64,000 nucleotides of DNA from Sphingomonas naasensis (GTDB lineage: Bacteria; Pseudomonadota; Alphaproteobacteria; Sphingomonadales; Sphingomonadaceae). How positions within the stretch are numbered: position 1 is the stretch's first letter; the number at the start of each line of letters is the position of its first letter. The position numbers and the translations under genes are program-made. Positions 25,956-33,708 of this stretch are shown piece by piece. The stretch spans positions 434,001-498,000 of the forward strand of contig NZ_SRXU01000001.1 in NCBI RefSeq assembly GCF_004792695.1, written 5' to 3'. The notes beneath the pieces were generated by a model. It worked only from the letters and a program-made list of their open reading frames with translations. It had not been told where the DNA came from and searched no databases.

Positions 25956-28142
25956 TCAGCGCTCCTCCGCAACGGTGAAGCGCTCGCCGGCCTGGGCGAG
26001 GACGAGCGTCAGGAAACGCAGCGGCTGCGCGGGGGCGACCGCGATCTCGATCACCAGCCGCCCGTTCATGCGGTCGCTCTCGCTGGCATCGACGCTGAGC
26101 CGGTAGCTGTCGCCCTTGCCCTCGCCGGCAAAGGCGCCGCGGCTGACCATGTCGTCGAGCATGTGTCCGAAGCTGCGCTCGATCGCGCGGCGGGTGGTGT
26201 CGCCATTGGGCTCGAACACGAAAGGTGCGCCGCGGCGCACGCAGACGCGGCGCAACAGGCTCATCAGCCGGCGGACATTGATCTCGCCCCAATCATATTC
26301 GCGCGACAGCGTCATCGCGTCGGTCGCGACGAAGCCGATCGGGGCATTGCGCATCAGATTGACGCGGGCGCGCGCGAAATCCTCGCGATCGCGATCGCGC
26401 ACCACCGGCGACAGCGCGACCATGTCCTCGAGCGGAATGTTGGCGGGCGCCAGCCACGCGCCGCGCTGCCGCGCCCGACGCGCGAAGCTGCCCGCCACCG
26501 TGCCCTCGGGCGGCACGACGAGCCAGTCCGGGTCGATCGTGCTGCCGATCGGCGCGGCGATCCACGGATGGTAGAGCGCGCCATGACTCAGGGCGCGTAT
26601 CTCGTTCTGCGGCAGCCGCGCGGCGAGCGTGTCGACATGCGTCGCCGCGTCTTCCGTGCCATAGTGGCGCGGCAGCGAGAGCAAGGCGAACTGATCGCCG
26701 ATCGCCGCGCAGGTGCGGAGCAGCGCCAGCCGGACCTCGAGCAGCGGCTCGGGATCGTAATGCGCTTCGGAGACTGCTTCCCAGGCACTGTCCTGGACGA
26801 GGAAGCCGGTGACCGAGGCCATGCTGATATTGCCGTCGCGCTCGGCGTGGACGCGATAATAATAGGAGCCTTCGCGCGCGATCTGGACGGCGTGGGTGCG
26901 CGTCTCGCCGCGCCAGATCTCCTCGGCGCCGGCGAAATCGGCGCGGCCCGATTCCTCGAGGACATAGGTCGCGCCGGGCTCGGACTCCGACCAGCCGAGC
27001 TGGACCGTCCCGGCCGGCTGCGGGCTGGCGATTTCGGCAAACACCGGCGTGGCGAGCAGCCGCGTGCCGCAGTCGAGGAAGCGCGTCGGATCCGGCCGGC
27101 CCATACTGGGCACCGGATCGGGCACCGCGCACGAGCCGAGATGATCGCGCCAGCGTGGCGGGATCTCGCCCTGCAGATTGACCGGTGGGGTCAGCTTTTC
27201 GGGAACGCGCGGCGCCCAGCCCGGCTGGACCGCATCGGGCACCACGATCATGCTCGGCTCGGCGAAATCGGCGCCGCCGGGCACCGCGAAGGCGCCGTGG
27301 AGCCCGAGCAGCGGGACGCCGTCGATGTCGCGCATCCGCGCCGCCGTGTCGCCCAGCGACGCGATCGTCGATGTCGCCAGCGCCGGATCTAGGAACAGCT
27401 CGGCGTCGAAGCGCGACAAGCCGTCGCGTTCGAGCGGAGTGCGCGTCTCCTCGTCGGCACCGACCGGCTCGGACCAGAAGTCGGTCAGGCCGGCGAGGTT
27501 CCACGCCGTGGGCGGTCCCAGCGGCGCGAGCCATCCGCGCGGCCCCGCGACCGATTGCGGATCGGCATAAAAGCCGTCGTCGTCGGGGACGTTCCACCAG
27601 CTATCGGGATCGTCGGGGGCGATGCCGAAGGGCCCGCTGACCACCCCCACCCCGCCGCGCTCGGCGCGGAGCATCAGCCGCAGCCCCCCGGCGCCGCGCT
27701 CGACCCGGGCCGAGACACGGACATCGTCGGCCCAGCTACCGACGCTGCTCGCCCTGACGCGGGCGCCCGGAATGGCGCCGAGCGTGAAGGTCCGCGCCAC
27801 CGCGACGTCGCCGGGCGCATAGCCCGCGCCGCGCCAGCGCCGCTCGAGCGCCTCGGTCCGCGCGACCCGGATCACCCAGGCACGCGTGCCGCCGTTCGAG
27901 AAGAAGCCGCGTACCGAGGGCGCCAGCGCTGCGGTGACCGGCTTCGCGCCGTGCGCGAGCACCACATCGCCCCCGAACACCGCCGCATAGGCCTCGACGC
28001 TGTCGACCGCGACCGGGCGATGCGTGGGGCCGCGTTCGGCGAAGCCGACGAACAGCGCCACGTCCATCCGCGGCAGCGCGTCGGGAAACGCGGGCGGCGG
28101 AACGGCTACGGCGATGCCGGGAAGGAGGCGACGCGGGTACAA
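25956..28142 (-). CDS. eCIS tail sheath protein 2 with inserted fibronectin III-like domain
   Basis: A 728-residue sheath paralog. The N-terminus (MDVALFVGFAERGPTHRPV, VRGFFSNGGTRAWVIRV) and C-terminus (VRRLMSLLRRVCVRRGAPFVFEPNGDTTRRAIERSF, then RLVIEIAVAPAQPLRFLTLVL) are those of contractile sheath subunits. Between them, at about residues 365-450, is a ~85-residue beta domain (TVQLGWSESEPGATYVLEES, SYYYRVHAERDGN) with the sequence pattern of fibronectin III. The insert would project outward from the sheath. The gene follows tube protein 1 by three bases and precedes tube protein 2 by one base, forming two sheath-tube pairs in a row. Confidence 0.88.
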   Translation of the reverse strand: MYPRRLLPGIAVAVPPPAFPDALPRMDVALFVGFAERGPTHRPVAVDSVEAYAAVFGGDVVLAHGAKPVTAALAPSVRGFFSNGGTRAWVIRVARTEALERRWRGAGYAPGDVAVARTFTLGAIPGARVRASSVGSWADDVRVSARVERGAGGLRLMLRAERGGVGVVSGPFGIAPDDPDSWWNVPDDDGFYADPQSVAGPRGWLAPLGPPTAWNLAGLTDFWSEPVGADEETRTPLERDGLSRFDAELFLDPALATSTIASLGDTAARMRDIDGVPLLGLHGAFAVPGGADFAEPSMIVVPDAVQPGWAPRVPEKLTPPVNLQGEIPPRWRDHLGSCAVPDPVPSMGRPDPTRFLDCGTRLLATPVFAEIASPQPAGTVQLGWSESEPGATYVLEESGRADFAGAEEIWRGETRTHAVQIAREGSYYYRVHAERDGNISMASVTGFLVQDSAWEAVSEAHYDPEPLLEVRLALLRTCAAIGDQFALLSLPRHYGTEDAATHVDTLAARLPQNEIRALSHGALYHPWIAAPIGSTIDPDWLVVPPEGTVAGSFARRARQRGAWLAPANIPLEDMVALSPVVRDRDREDFARARVNLMRNAPIGFVATDAMTLSREYDWGEINVRRLMSLLRRVCVRRGAPFVFEPNGDTTRRAIERSFGHMLDDMVSRGAFAGEGKGDSYRLSVDASESDRMNGRLVIEIAVAPAQPLRFLTLVLAQAGERFTVAEER

Positions 28143-28146
28143 GGCG

Positions 28147-28599
28147 TTACTCCATCTCGAGCCGTTCGTAGGCGAGCACCATCTCCTCCATCGCGACGTC
28201 GGTGCCCTTCGCGTTGAAGGGCCCCATGGTCGATTTGATGATGCGGGCGCGCAGCAGCTTCCACGTCACCACCGCGGCGGTGTGGTCCTCGTTCTGGAGC
28301 GTTACCTTGACGGTGCGGAGGGCGTTCTGGTTGCCGTTCCGGATGTCGTCGAGCCATTGGTAGAGATTGAGCGACCCGATCACGCCACGCTTCATCGTGA
28401 CGTCGGTCGACTTGTTCATGCCGGTGATCTTCATCACCGAGTTTTCCTTGGAATTGCCCGTCCGGTATTCCGAGACGGTCACTTCCATGCCGATGCCGGA
28501 CAGCTCCTGGAAACCGGCGGCCGGCCCCTCGGTATTGCCGTCGCCGATATCGACGAGGAAGTTGAACTGGACGTACGGGCGATCACGCAGGACGGCCAT
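28147..28599 (-). CDS. eCIS tail tube protein 1 (gp19-like)
   Basis: A 150-residue gp19/Pvc1-like tube protein: PYVQFNFLVDIGD, GFQELSGIGMEVTVSEYR, VTMKRGVIGSLNLYQWLDDIR, ending MEEMVLAYERLEM. These proteins stack as hexamers to make the inner tube. A strong GAGGAG lies just before the chosen ATG. The gene lies directly after sheath 1, so this is probably the main shaft tube. Confidence 0.93.
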   Translation of the reverse strand: MAVLRDRPYVQFNFLVDIGDGNTEGPAAGFQELSGIGMEVTVSEYRTGNSKENSVMKITGMNKSTDVTMKRGVIGSLNLYQWLDDIRNGNQNALRTVKVTLQNEDHTAAVVTWKLLRARIIKSTMGPFNAKGTDVAMEEMVLAYERLEME

Positions 28600-28610
28600 G
28601 ATGAGTCTCC

Positions 28611-30521
28611 TCAGATCTTGCGGTCGGCCGTCCACTGGCCGATGCGGAAGATGACGAATTCGGCGGGACGAAGCGGCGCGACCCCGACCAGGCAGACCAG
28701 CCGGCCGTTATCGAGGTCGTTTTGCGACATGGTCGAGCGGTCGCACTTCACGAAGAAGGCTTTCTCGGGCTTGTCGCCGAGCAGCGCGCCGTTCTGCCAT
28801 TCGTTGAGCAGGAACTCCTGGATCGTCGATCGGACGTTGGCCCAGAGCCGCTCGCCATTGGGCTCGAACACCGCCCATTGCGTGCCCTTGTCGACCGAGC
28901 GTTCGAGATAGGCGAAATAGCGCCTGAGATTGACGTATTTCCACTCGGGATCGCTCGACATGGTCCGCGCGCCCCAGAGCCGCATCCCGCGCCCCTCGAA
29001 GAAGCGGAAGCAATTCACCCCCTCGGGGTTGAGCACTTCCTGATGCGCCTTGTTGAGCATCGCCTCGAAACCGATGGCGAGGCTGACGACTTCGTTCGCC
29101 GGCGCCTTGTAGACCGCGCGATTGATGTCGTTGCGGGCATAGATGCCGGCGACGAAGCCCGACGGCGGATAGTGATTCTCCTGGCCGGTGAGCGGATCGA
29201 GGATCCGCACCCAGGGATAGTAGAATGCGGCGTGGCTGCTGTCGTAGAGCGCGCGGAGCGCCCGCACCTCGGAGATCGTCTGGCCCTTGGCGCTGTCGAC
29301 CACCGCGATGCGGTATTTCATCCGCTCGGCATGGCCGATCAGATTGGCGACGATCGCCCGCGAGCGCGGGGTCTCGGTCACCATCCCGCCCGGCGCGGCG
29401 ACGATCGAGATGTCCTCGAGCGCCTCGAACGCGACCAGCCCGCTCGAGCGATTGGTGGTGGCGTTGGTCTCGCCGGCATAGGCGACGGGGAGCGGGATCG
29501 CGCCGTCATTGCCGCCGGTCAGCCGGACGACGACGCTGCGCGATGCGTTGCTGCTCTCGGGATCGAGCAGCAGCGTATCGAGCTGCGCGGGGGGCGAGGT
29601 CAGCACGTCGAGATCGTGCAGGTCGCGCAGGTCGTCGAGCACGTCGAGGCCGTTATTGGCGTAAGCGCCGATCACGATCGGGATCGTCCGTGCCCGCGAC
29701 AGGCTCGCCGGGGTCTCGGCGAAATAGGCGAAAAGCGAGTCCGGGGCGCCGCCGCGCTCGTGGAGCGGATCGAGGGGAAGCTCGGCGGCGACGAAAGTAG
29801 GCAGGTCGTTGGTGAGCGGCTCGACCGTCACCGACACCGTCACCACGCGCACGTCGAGATTGTCATCGGCCGGATCGCTCGGCGCCGGGAACAGCGGCGC
29901 GAGCTCCGCAGCGGTATCGAGGTCATCGTCGCCGTCGCCGAGCTTCCACACGCGATTGAGCTCGTCCCAGAGCAGCAGCCGGAAGCCGTTGACCGTCCCG
30001 CCGACCCAGACGACATCGCGGTTCGCGGTACCCTTGAGCGATACGGTGTCGTCCGGATTGCGCGCGAGCCGGTTCTGGCCGAGCGCGAGGGTGAAGGTGA
30101 CGCGGCCATTGCCGGCCTGGCCGGGGAAGCGCGCGCGGACGGCGAAGTCGAGCTGGTCCGGCGGCGATGGGTCGCTGACCTCGGCGGTGTCGGCGGCGGC
30201 ATAGCCGTCCCAGGCCGTGTCCGAGGACGGCGTGAAGGCGCGGGCGATGTAGCAGCGCTTTCCACCTTCCTCGAAAAAGGCGCGGACCGCGTTCCACATG
30301 TAATTGTCGGTCTCGCCGCCGTCCGAGAAATTGAGCTTCGACTTACCACCATAAGCACGCTCGAACTCGACGAGGCTGGTGACGATCTCGGGCTCGATGT
30401 CGAGCGGGCCATAGCGCGTCGCGCCGACAAAGCCGGTGGTGGTGGTGGAAACGCCTTCGATCGATTTCGCGCGGAAGGAGACTTCCTCCACGAACACGCC
30501 AGGCGCGAGATATTCGGGCAT
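28611..30521 (-). CDS. eCIS tail sheath protein 1 (major sheath)
   Basis: A 636-residue contractile sheath subunit. The N-terminal linker arm YLAPGVFVEEV and the GVSTTTTGFVG strand are classic, as is the C-terminal core: YYPWVRILDPLTG, FVAGIYARND, NEVVSLAIGFEAML, GVNCFRFFEGRGMRLWGARTMSSD, YFAYLERSVDKGTQWAVFEPN, and the last strand pair VCLVGVAPLRPAEFVIFRIGQW. These arms lace neighbouring subunits so that contraction travels along the tube. A middle region (~100-330) carries the surface domains. Strong ribosome binding site (AAGGAG). This is the clearest evidence that the locus is a contractile system. Confidence 0.96.
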   Translation of the reverse strand: MPEYLAPGVFVEEVSFRAKSIEGVSTTTTGFVGATRYGPLDIEPEIVTSLVEFERAYGGKSKLNFSDGGETDNYMWNAVRAFFEEGGKRCYIARAFTPSSDTAWDGYAAADTAEVSDPSPPDQLDFAVRARFPGQAGNGRVTFTLALGQNRLARNPDDTVSLKGTANRDVVWVGGTVNGFRLLLWDELNRVWKLGDGDDDLDTAAELAPLFPAPSDPADDNLDVRVVTVSVTVEPLTNDLPTFVAAELPLDPLHERGGAPDSLFAYFAETPASLSRARTIPIVIGAYANNGLDVLDDLRDLHDLDVLTSPPAQLDTLLLDPESSNASRSVVVRLTGGNDGAIPLPVAYAGETNATTNRSSGLVAFEALEDISIVAAPGGMVTETPRSRAIVANLIGHAERMKYRIAVVDSAKGQTISEVRALRALYDSSHAAFYYPWVRILDPLTGQENHYPPSGFVAGIYARNDINRAVYKAPANEVVSLAIGFEAMLNKAHQEVLNPEGVNCFRFFEGRGMRLWGARTMSSDPEWKYVNLRRYFAYLERSVDKGTQWAVFEPNGERLWANVRSTIQEFLLNEWQNGALLGDKPEKAFFVKCDRSTMSQNDLDNGRLVCLVGVAPLRPAEFVIFRIGQWTADRKI

Positions 30522-30540
30522 CAGGGTTCTCCTTGGTGTT

Positions 30541-31419
30541 TCATGACGCCGCCATGAGGAGAGAGGAGGACGGGCCATCGGGAGTGGAGTCGGTGCGCAG
30601 CACGAGGCTGCGTCCGAAGCTGAGCAGCTGCGAGGGCAGCGGCTCGGGCGGCGAAACGGTTGACGCGAACAAGGTGCGCGGGTGATCGAGCTGCGCCATC
30701 AGCTCGGCGAGTGCCGGCGGCCGGGCGGGATCGAGCCCGTTCCACCACGCGGCCAGCTCGATCGACCAGCGGAAATCGGTGATCGCCGGCGGCGAGGTGG
30801 CGAGCGACGGGCGCGGCCGCTCGGGATAGGCGAAGAACAGCACCGCCCTGCCCTCGGCATCGGCCTGCCCGATCGCGCGGACCGTGCCGGCGTGCGACGC
30901 CGTGAGCAGAGCCCATGCCGCGGGCCCGCCATCGTCGCGCAGCAGCTGGCAGCGCACTTCGGCGAGCGGGATCGGGGCGGTGCGGCCGGCGGCGGAGAAC
31001 AGCGGCAGGGCATCCGGCAAGATCGCGGGCGGGCTCTGGTCGTCGGCGAGAGGCGCCAGCAGGTCCTGCGGCAGATCACCCCAGCCGGGCCAGTCGATCA
31101 GTCCACGATGCGGCAGATCGAGCACCACCCGAAGCGGCAGGAAGCGTCCCGACGGGTCATCGACCTCGATCAGGCAGGGCTGCTGCAGCGTTTCCCAATC
31201 GGCGGCGCTCAACGCCTCGTCGGTGAAGCCCGGAAAGCGATGGGCATACCATACGGCGCTGCCGTTGACCTCGAGCGTCGCGCGCCGCGCCGGATTGCGT
31301 ACCGAGCTGACCGTCACGCGCAGCCCGTCGCCGACGAACCCGCCGGTGGCGAGATCGCGGAAGCGAATGCCGATCGGCGCCGGGCGGACGAGCCGCTCGA
31401 GGATGCGCACCGCGGTCAC
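30541..31419 (-). CDS. eCIS-associated protein of unknown function
   Basis: A 292-residue protein starting at a GTG that overlaps the upstream stop (GTGA). The first ~125 residues are beta-rich (RFRDLATGGFVGDGLRVTV, FLPLRVVLDLPHRG), the central part (~155-200) resembles a carboxypeptidase-regulatory-like Ig domain (ALLTASHAGTVRAIGQADAEGRAVLFFAYPE), and the C-terminus contains a W-rich helix. It sits between the tail terminator and major sheath genes, where PVC-type loci lack a gene or carry a variable one. Possibly a cap or collar component. No family recognised. Confidence 0.6.
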   Translation of the reverse strand: MTAVRILERLVRPAPIGIRFRDLATGGFVGDGLRVTVSSVRNPARRATLEVNGSAVWYAHRFPGFTDEALSAADWETLQQPCLIEVDDPSGRFLPLRVVLDLPHRGLIDWPGWGDLPQDLLAPLADDQSPPAILPDALPLFSAAGRTAPIPLAEVRCQLLRDDGGPAAWALLTASHAGTVRAIGQADAEGRAVLFFAYPERPRPSLATSPPAITDFRWSIELAAWWNGLDPARPPALAELMAQLDHPRTLFASTVSPPEPLPSQLLSFGRSLVLRTDSTPDGPSSSLLMAAS

Positions 31420-32000
31420 TGGAGCACGCCCATGTCGAGCTCGCGCTCGGTGACGATCGGGTATTCGTCGAGCCGCTCGTCGCTGTCGAGCAGCAGCATG
31501 CGCATCGCATAGGTCGCCGAGGGCGGCATGTGCTTGATGCGGTCCCACAGGGTCAGCTGGTCGGCGATCGACAGCGGATCGTTGACCATGTCGAGCGATT
31601 CCGCCTCGGCGAAGATGTCGCTCTCGGCGAGGAAATGGTTGAGCTGGCTGGCGACCAGCGGCCCCAGCTCGTGCATCGCGCGCAGCATCCAGCCGAGCAG
31701 GCGTTGCTGGCGCTCGGCATCGTCGGCGAAGGGCACGAGCAGATAGAACAGATCGATCGGGAGCGACGGCTTGAAGCGCCGGCCGTGGATATCGGTGCGG
31801 GGGCCGAGCGCGCGGCGCGAGATGTTGGGCGCGACGCGCCACAGGCAGATCGCCAACCCCTCCTTCATCGGGCTGACGAAGTCCTTGGCCTGATAGAGCT
31901 CGACACTAAGCGGCCCGCCGAAATCCCCGGCGGGGAAGCGATCGCGCAGCAGCCCGAGCAGCGTCGCGCTGGCGGCGGCGATGGCGCGATAATTGGCCAT
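31416..32000 (-). CDS. eCIS tail terminator / cap protein (DUF4255, Pvc16 N-terminal domain-like)
   Basis: A 194-residue protein of the DUF4255/Pvc16-N family: YRAIAAASATLLGLLRDRF at the start, SVELYQAKDF, ICLWRVAPNISRRALGPR, PIDLFYLLVPFADDAERQQRLLGWMLRAMHEL. In Afp/PVC the equivalent protein caps the distal end of tube and sheath and fixes their length. Overlaps the previous gene by ATGA and the next by GTGA. Confidence 0.9.
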   Translation of the reverse strand: MANYRAIAAASATLLGLLRDRFPAGDFGGPLSVELYQAKDFVSPMKEGLAICLWRVAPNISRRALGPRTDIHGRRFKPSLPIDLFYLLVPFADDAERQQRLLGWMLRAMHELGPLVASQLNHFLAESDIFAEAESLDMVNDPLSIADQLTLWDRIKHMPPSATYAMRMLLLDSDERLDEYPIVTERELDMGVLQ

Positions 32001-32308
32001 CAGGCATGCCCCGCGACATGGTGCGCGAGCGCCGCCATCGAAACGCTGTCGAGCGTCACCGGCTGCTGCGCGAAGCTCACCAGCCGGCCCTGGCGGCCGT
32101 CCTCGGAAATCATCAGGATCGCGAGGTCGGGCAAGGCGAAGATCTGGCCGATCGTGTCGTGATCGGGGGCGGACTGGACCACGAGCAGCTGGGCATCCGA
32201 TTCGCGCGCCGCGGTGAGCGGGTCGATACCGGGCGCGCTTGGTCCGGCGATCATCGCGTCGCGATCGCCTAGCATCTGCACCACGATCTCGCTGAGCATC
32301 GTGGGCAT
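32000..32308 (-). CDS. receiver-like small protein at the head of the eCIS run
   Basis: With the first ATG the product is 102 residues. Its pattern (MLSEIVVQMLGDRDAMIAG, ESDAQLLVVQSAPD, ALPDLAILMISED) follows the alpha/beta order of a response-regulator receiver, but the strand that should end in the phosphoacceptor aspartate reads LLVVQS, so it cannot be phosphorylated in the normal way. The only strong ribosome binding site (GGAGGAGGGGAAG, 32336-32348) is spaced for an ATT codon at 32333-32335, which would add nine residues including the expected first strand (IRIQLG); no ATG, GTG or TTG lies between. The stop overlaps the tail-terminator start. Function unknown. Confidence 0.6.
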   Translation of the reverse strand: MPTMLSEIVVQMLGDRDAMIAGPSAPGIDPLTAARESDAQLLVVQSAPDHDTIGQIFALPDLAILMISEDGRQGRLVSFAQQPVTLDSVSMAALAHHVAGHA

Positions 32309-32335
32309 CGGGCCGAGCTGAATGCGAATCGCAAT

Positions 32336-32792
32336 CTTCCCCTCCTCCGAAGCGGAACATTGCGAAGGTGCCGCGGAGAGCGGTTTGCGCCCATCACCCG
32401 GACGGGCGGCAAAATGGCCCGGATGAGGATCCGGACCGTTTCCAGAAACGTTGGTGTAGTAGCAGGCCGAAGTTGAGAACGGACAATCCTGCAATTTCAA
32501 GCGAGCTGGACCAAAGGGTCTAGATCCTTTGGTCCAGGGTCGCCCCCACCACTCGATCCGGAGACGATCAGGCCGGCCAGCGGATCGCGTGCGCCCTTTA
32601 CGTAAAAGCCAAAGCCGTGATAGGTTCCTGCCACCGCCGCGCAATGCACGCGATGCAATTGGCGAAAAGGCGGCCTCGGGCCCAAGATAATTTAACTTTT
32701 ACCGGTTCGTTACTTGCGGGCGGGGGTATAGTCTAATGATTCTCGTGCCTTGCTCGCAGCATCGGTTCTCGCGCGTTCGGAGTTTTTGAACG
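32336..32792. promoter_or_regulatory. divergent control region between the eCIS run and its LuxR-type regulator
   Basis: A 457-bp stretch without a convincing gene, carrying the start signals of two divergent transcripts. Inverted repeats include CCGGAT/ATCCGG at 32419-32434, CGTTTC/GAAACG at 32437-32450 and a much larger palindrome at 32506-32537. An AT-richer patch at 32686-32740 contains TATAGT (32727-32732), a possible -10 element for the regulator gene. No promoter could be placed with confidence for the eCIS direction. Confidence 0.5.
32506..32537. repeat. 32-bp near-perfect palindrome (candidate operator)
   Basis: Twelve-base arms CTGGACCAAAGG (32506-32517) and CCTTTGGTCCAG (32526-32537) pair perfectly, and the centre holds a TCTAGA palindrome (32519-32524) flanked by a single mismatched pair. 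The whole element is symmetric about position 32521.5. Neither strand has a T-run after it, so an intrinsic terminator is unlikely. Its position, about 170 bp upstream of the eCIS run and 255 bp upstream of the regulator, fits a binding site for a dimeric regulator. Confidence 0.75.
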
Positions 32793-33530
32793 ATGGTCAT
32801 GAGCCAAGCCAAGGCCCGCTGTGCCGCCGACTCGATTCGCGTTCTCGTGGTGAGCGATGTCCTGCTCTACCGCGAAGGTGTCGCGCGCGGGCTCGCGCAG
32901 CTCGGGCGCATGGCGATCGTCGCCGCGCTGAGCGGCACCGAAGCGATCGGAAGACTCGAATCGCTCGCCGTCGATGCGATCCTGCTCGATGCGTCGATCC
33001 CCGAAGCGTTGATCGTCGCCCGCCGATTGCGCGCGTTGCGCCCCGAACTGCCGGTGGTCGGCTTCGGCATCGGCAGCGCCGCGACGAGCGTGGCCTGCGC
33101 CGAGGCGGGGCTGATCGGCTTCGTCGGCCGCGACGGCACGCTCGCCGAGCTCGAACAGGCGATCGAGCAGGCGATGGCCGGCGAGGTCGGTTGCCCGCCC
33201 CAGCTGGTGGCGATGCTGTGCCGTCGGGTCGCCGCGCTTTCGGGAACGCCGGTGCAGGCCCCGCCGGCGCTCACGCGCCGCGAACGCGAGATCGCCGCGC
33301 TCGCGTCGGAAGGCCTGTCCAACAAGGAGATCGCGCTCGAGCTGCGCATCGGCCCCGCCACGGTGAAGAATCACATCCACAATATTCTCGAGAAGCTCCA
33401 GATCCGGCGCCGCGGCGCGATCGGTGCCTATATCCGCGCGCGGAGCCCCCAGATCGCCGTGCACGCCGCCGAAGAGGAGTGGCAGCCCCCGCGCCAGCTC
33501 GCCGCCGATAGCGCGTTCGCCGCCTGCTAG
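32793..33530 (+). CDS. NarL/FixJ-type response regulator with LuxR HTH domain
   Basis: A 245-residue regulator. Residues ~15-132 form a receiver with the phosphoacceptor Asp66 in AILLDAS, but the usual acidic pair near residue 21 is reduced (VVSDVLL) and the conserved lysine position reads FVGRDG, so phosphorylation may be weak or absent. Residues ~158-220 are a LuxR-type helix-turn-helix (LTRREREIAAL, GLSNKEIALELRIGPATVKNHIHNILEKL). The gene is divergent from the eCIS run and is the obvious candidate for its local regulator. A second ATG two codons downstream is an alternative start. No histidine kinase is adjacent. Confidence 0.9.
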   Translation: MVMSQAKARCAADSIRVLVVSDVLLYREGVARGLAQLGRMAIVAALSGTEAIGRLESLAVDAILLDASIPEALIVARRLRALRPELPVVGFGIGSAATSVACAEAGLIGFVGRDGTLAELEQAIEQAMAGEVGCPPQLVAMLCRRVAALSGTPVQAPPALTRREREIAALASEGLSNKEIALELRIGPATVKNHIHNILEKLQIRRRGAIGAYIRARSPQIAVHAAEEEWQPPRQLAADSAFAAC

Positions 33531-33708
33531 GCGCTCCCCACCGCTACTTTACCCGCTTCGACACCGGCGAACCTGCCAATGCGCTTGAATTGGCGGTCAG
33601 TCCCCGCCATGGCGACCGCTTCGCTTTGAACCCACCGCGCAGGAACCCGTCATTCGCCAGATCGCTGCCCTTCCCTATCGCACCGACGGCGCGGCGGCGG
33701 ATGCGGCG

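Noticed and set aside
1305..32335. Prophage or type VI secretion system as an explanation for the contractile-tail genes.
   Set aside because: No capsid, portal, terminase, integrase or lysis genes, and no TssJLM membrane complex or ClpV. The Pvc15-like ATPase, DUF4255 cap and DUF4157 cargo fit an eCIS.
32497..32685. A 62-codon minus-strand open frame in the eCIS control region.
   Set aside because: It has no ribosome binding site, crosses the 32-bp palindrome and shows no recognisable pattern; the interval is better read as regulatory.
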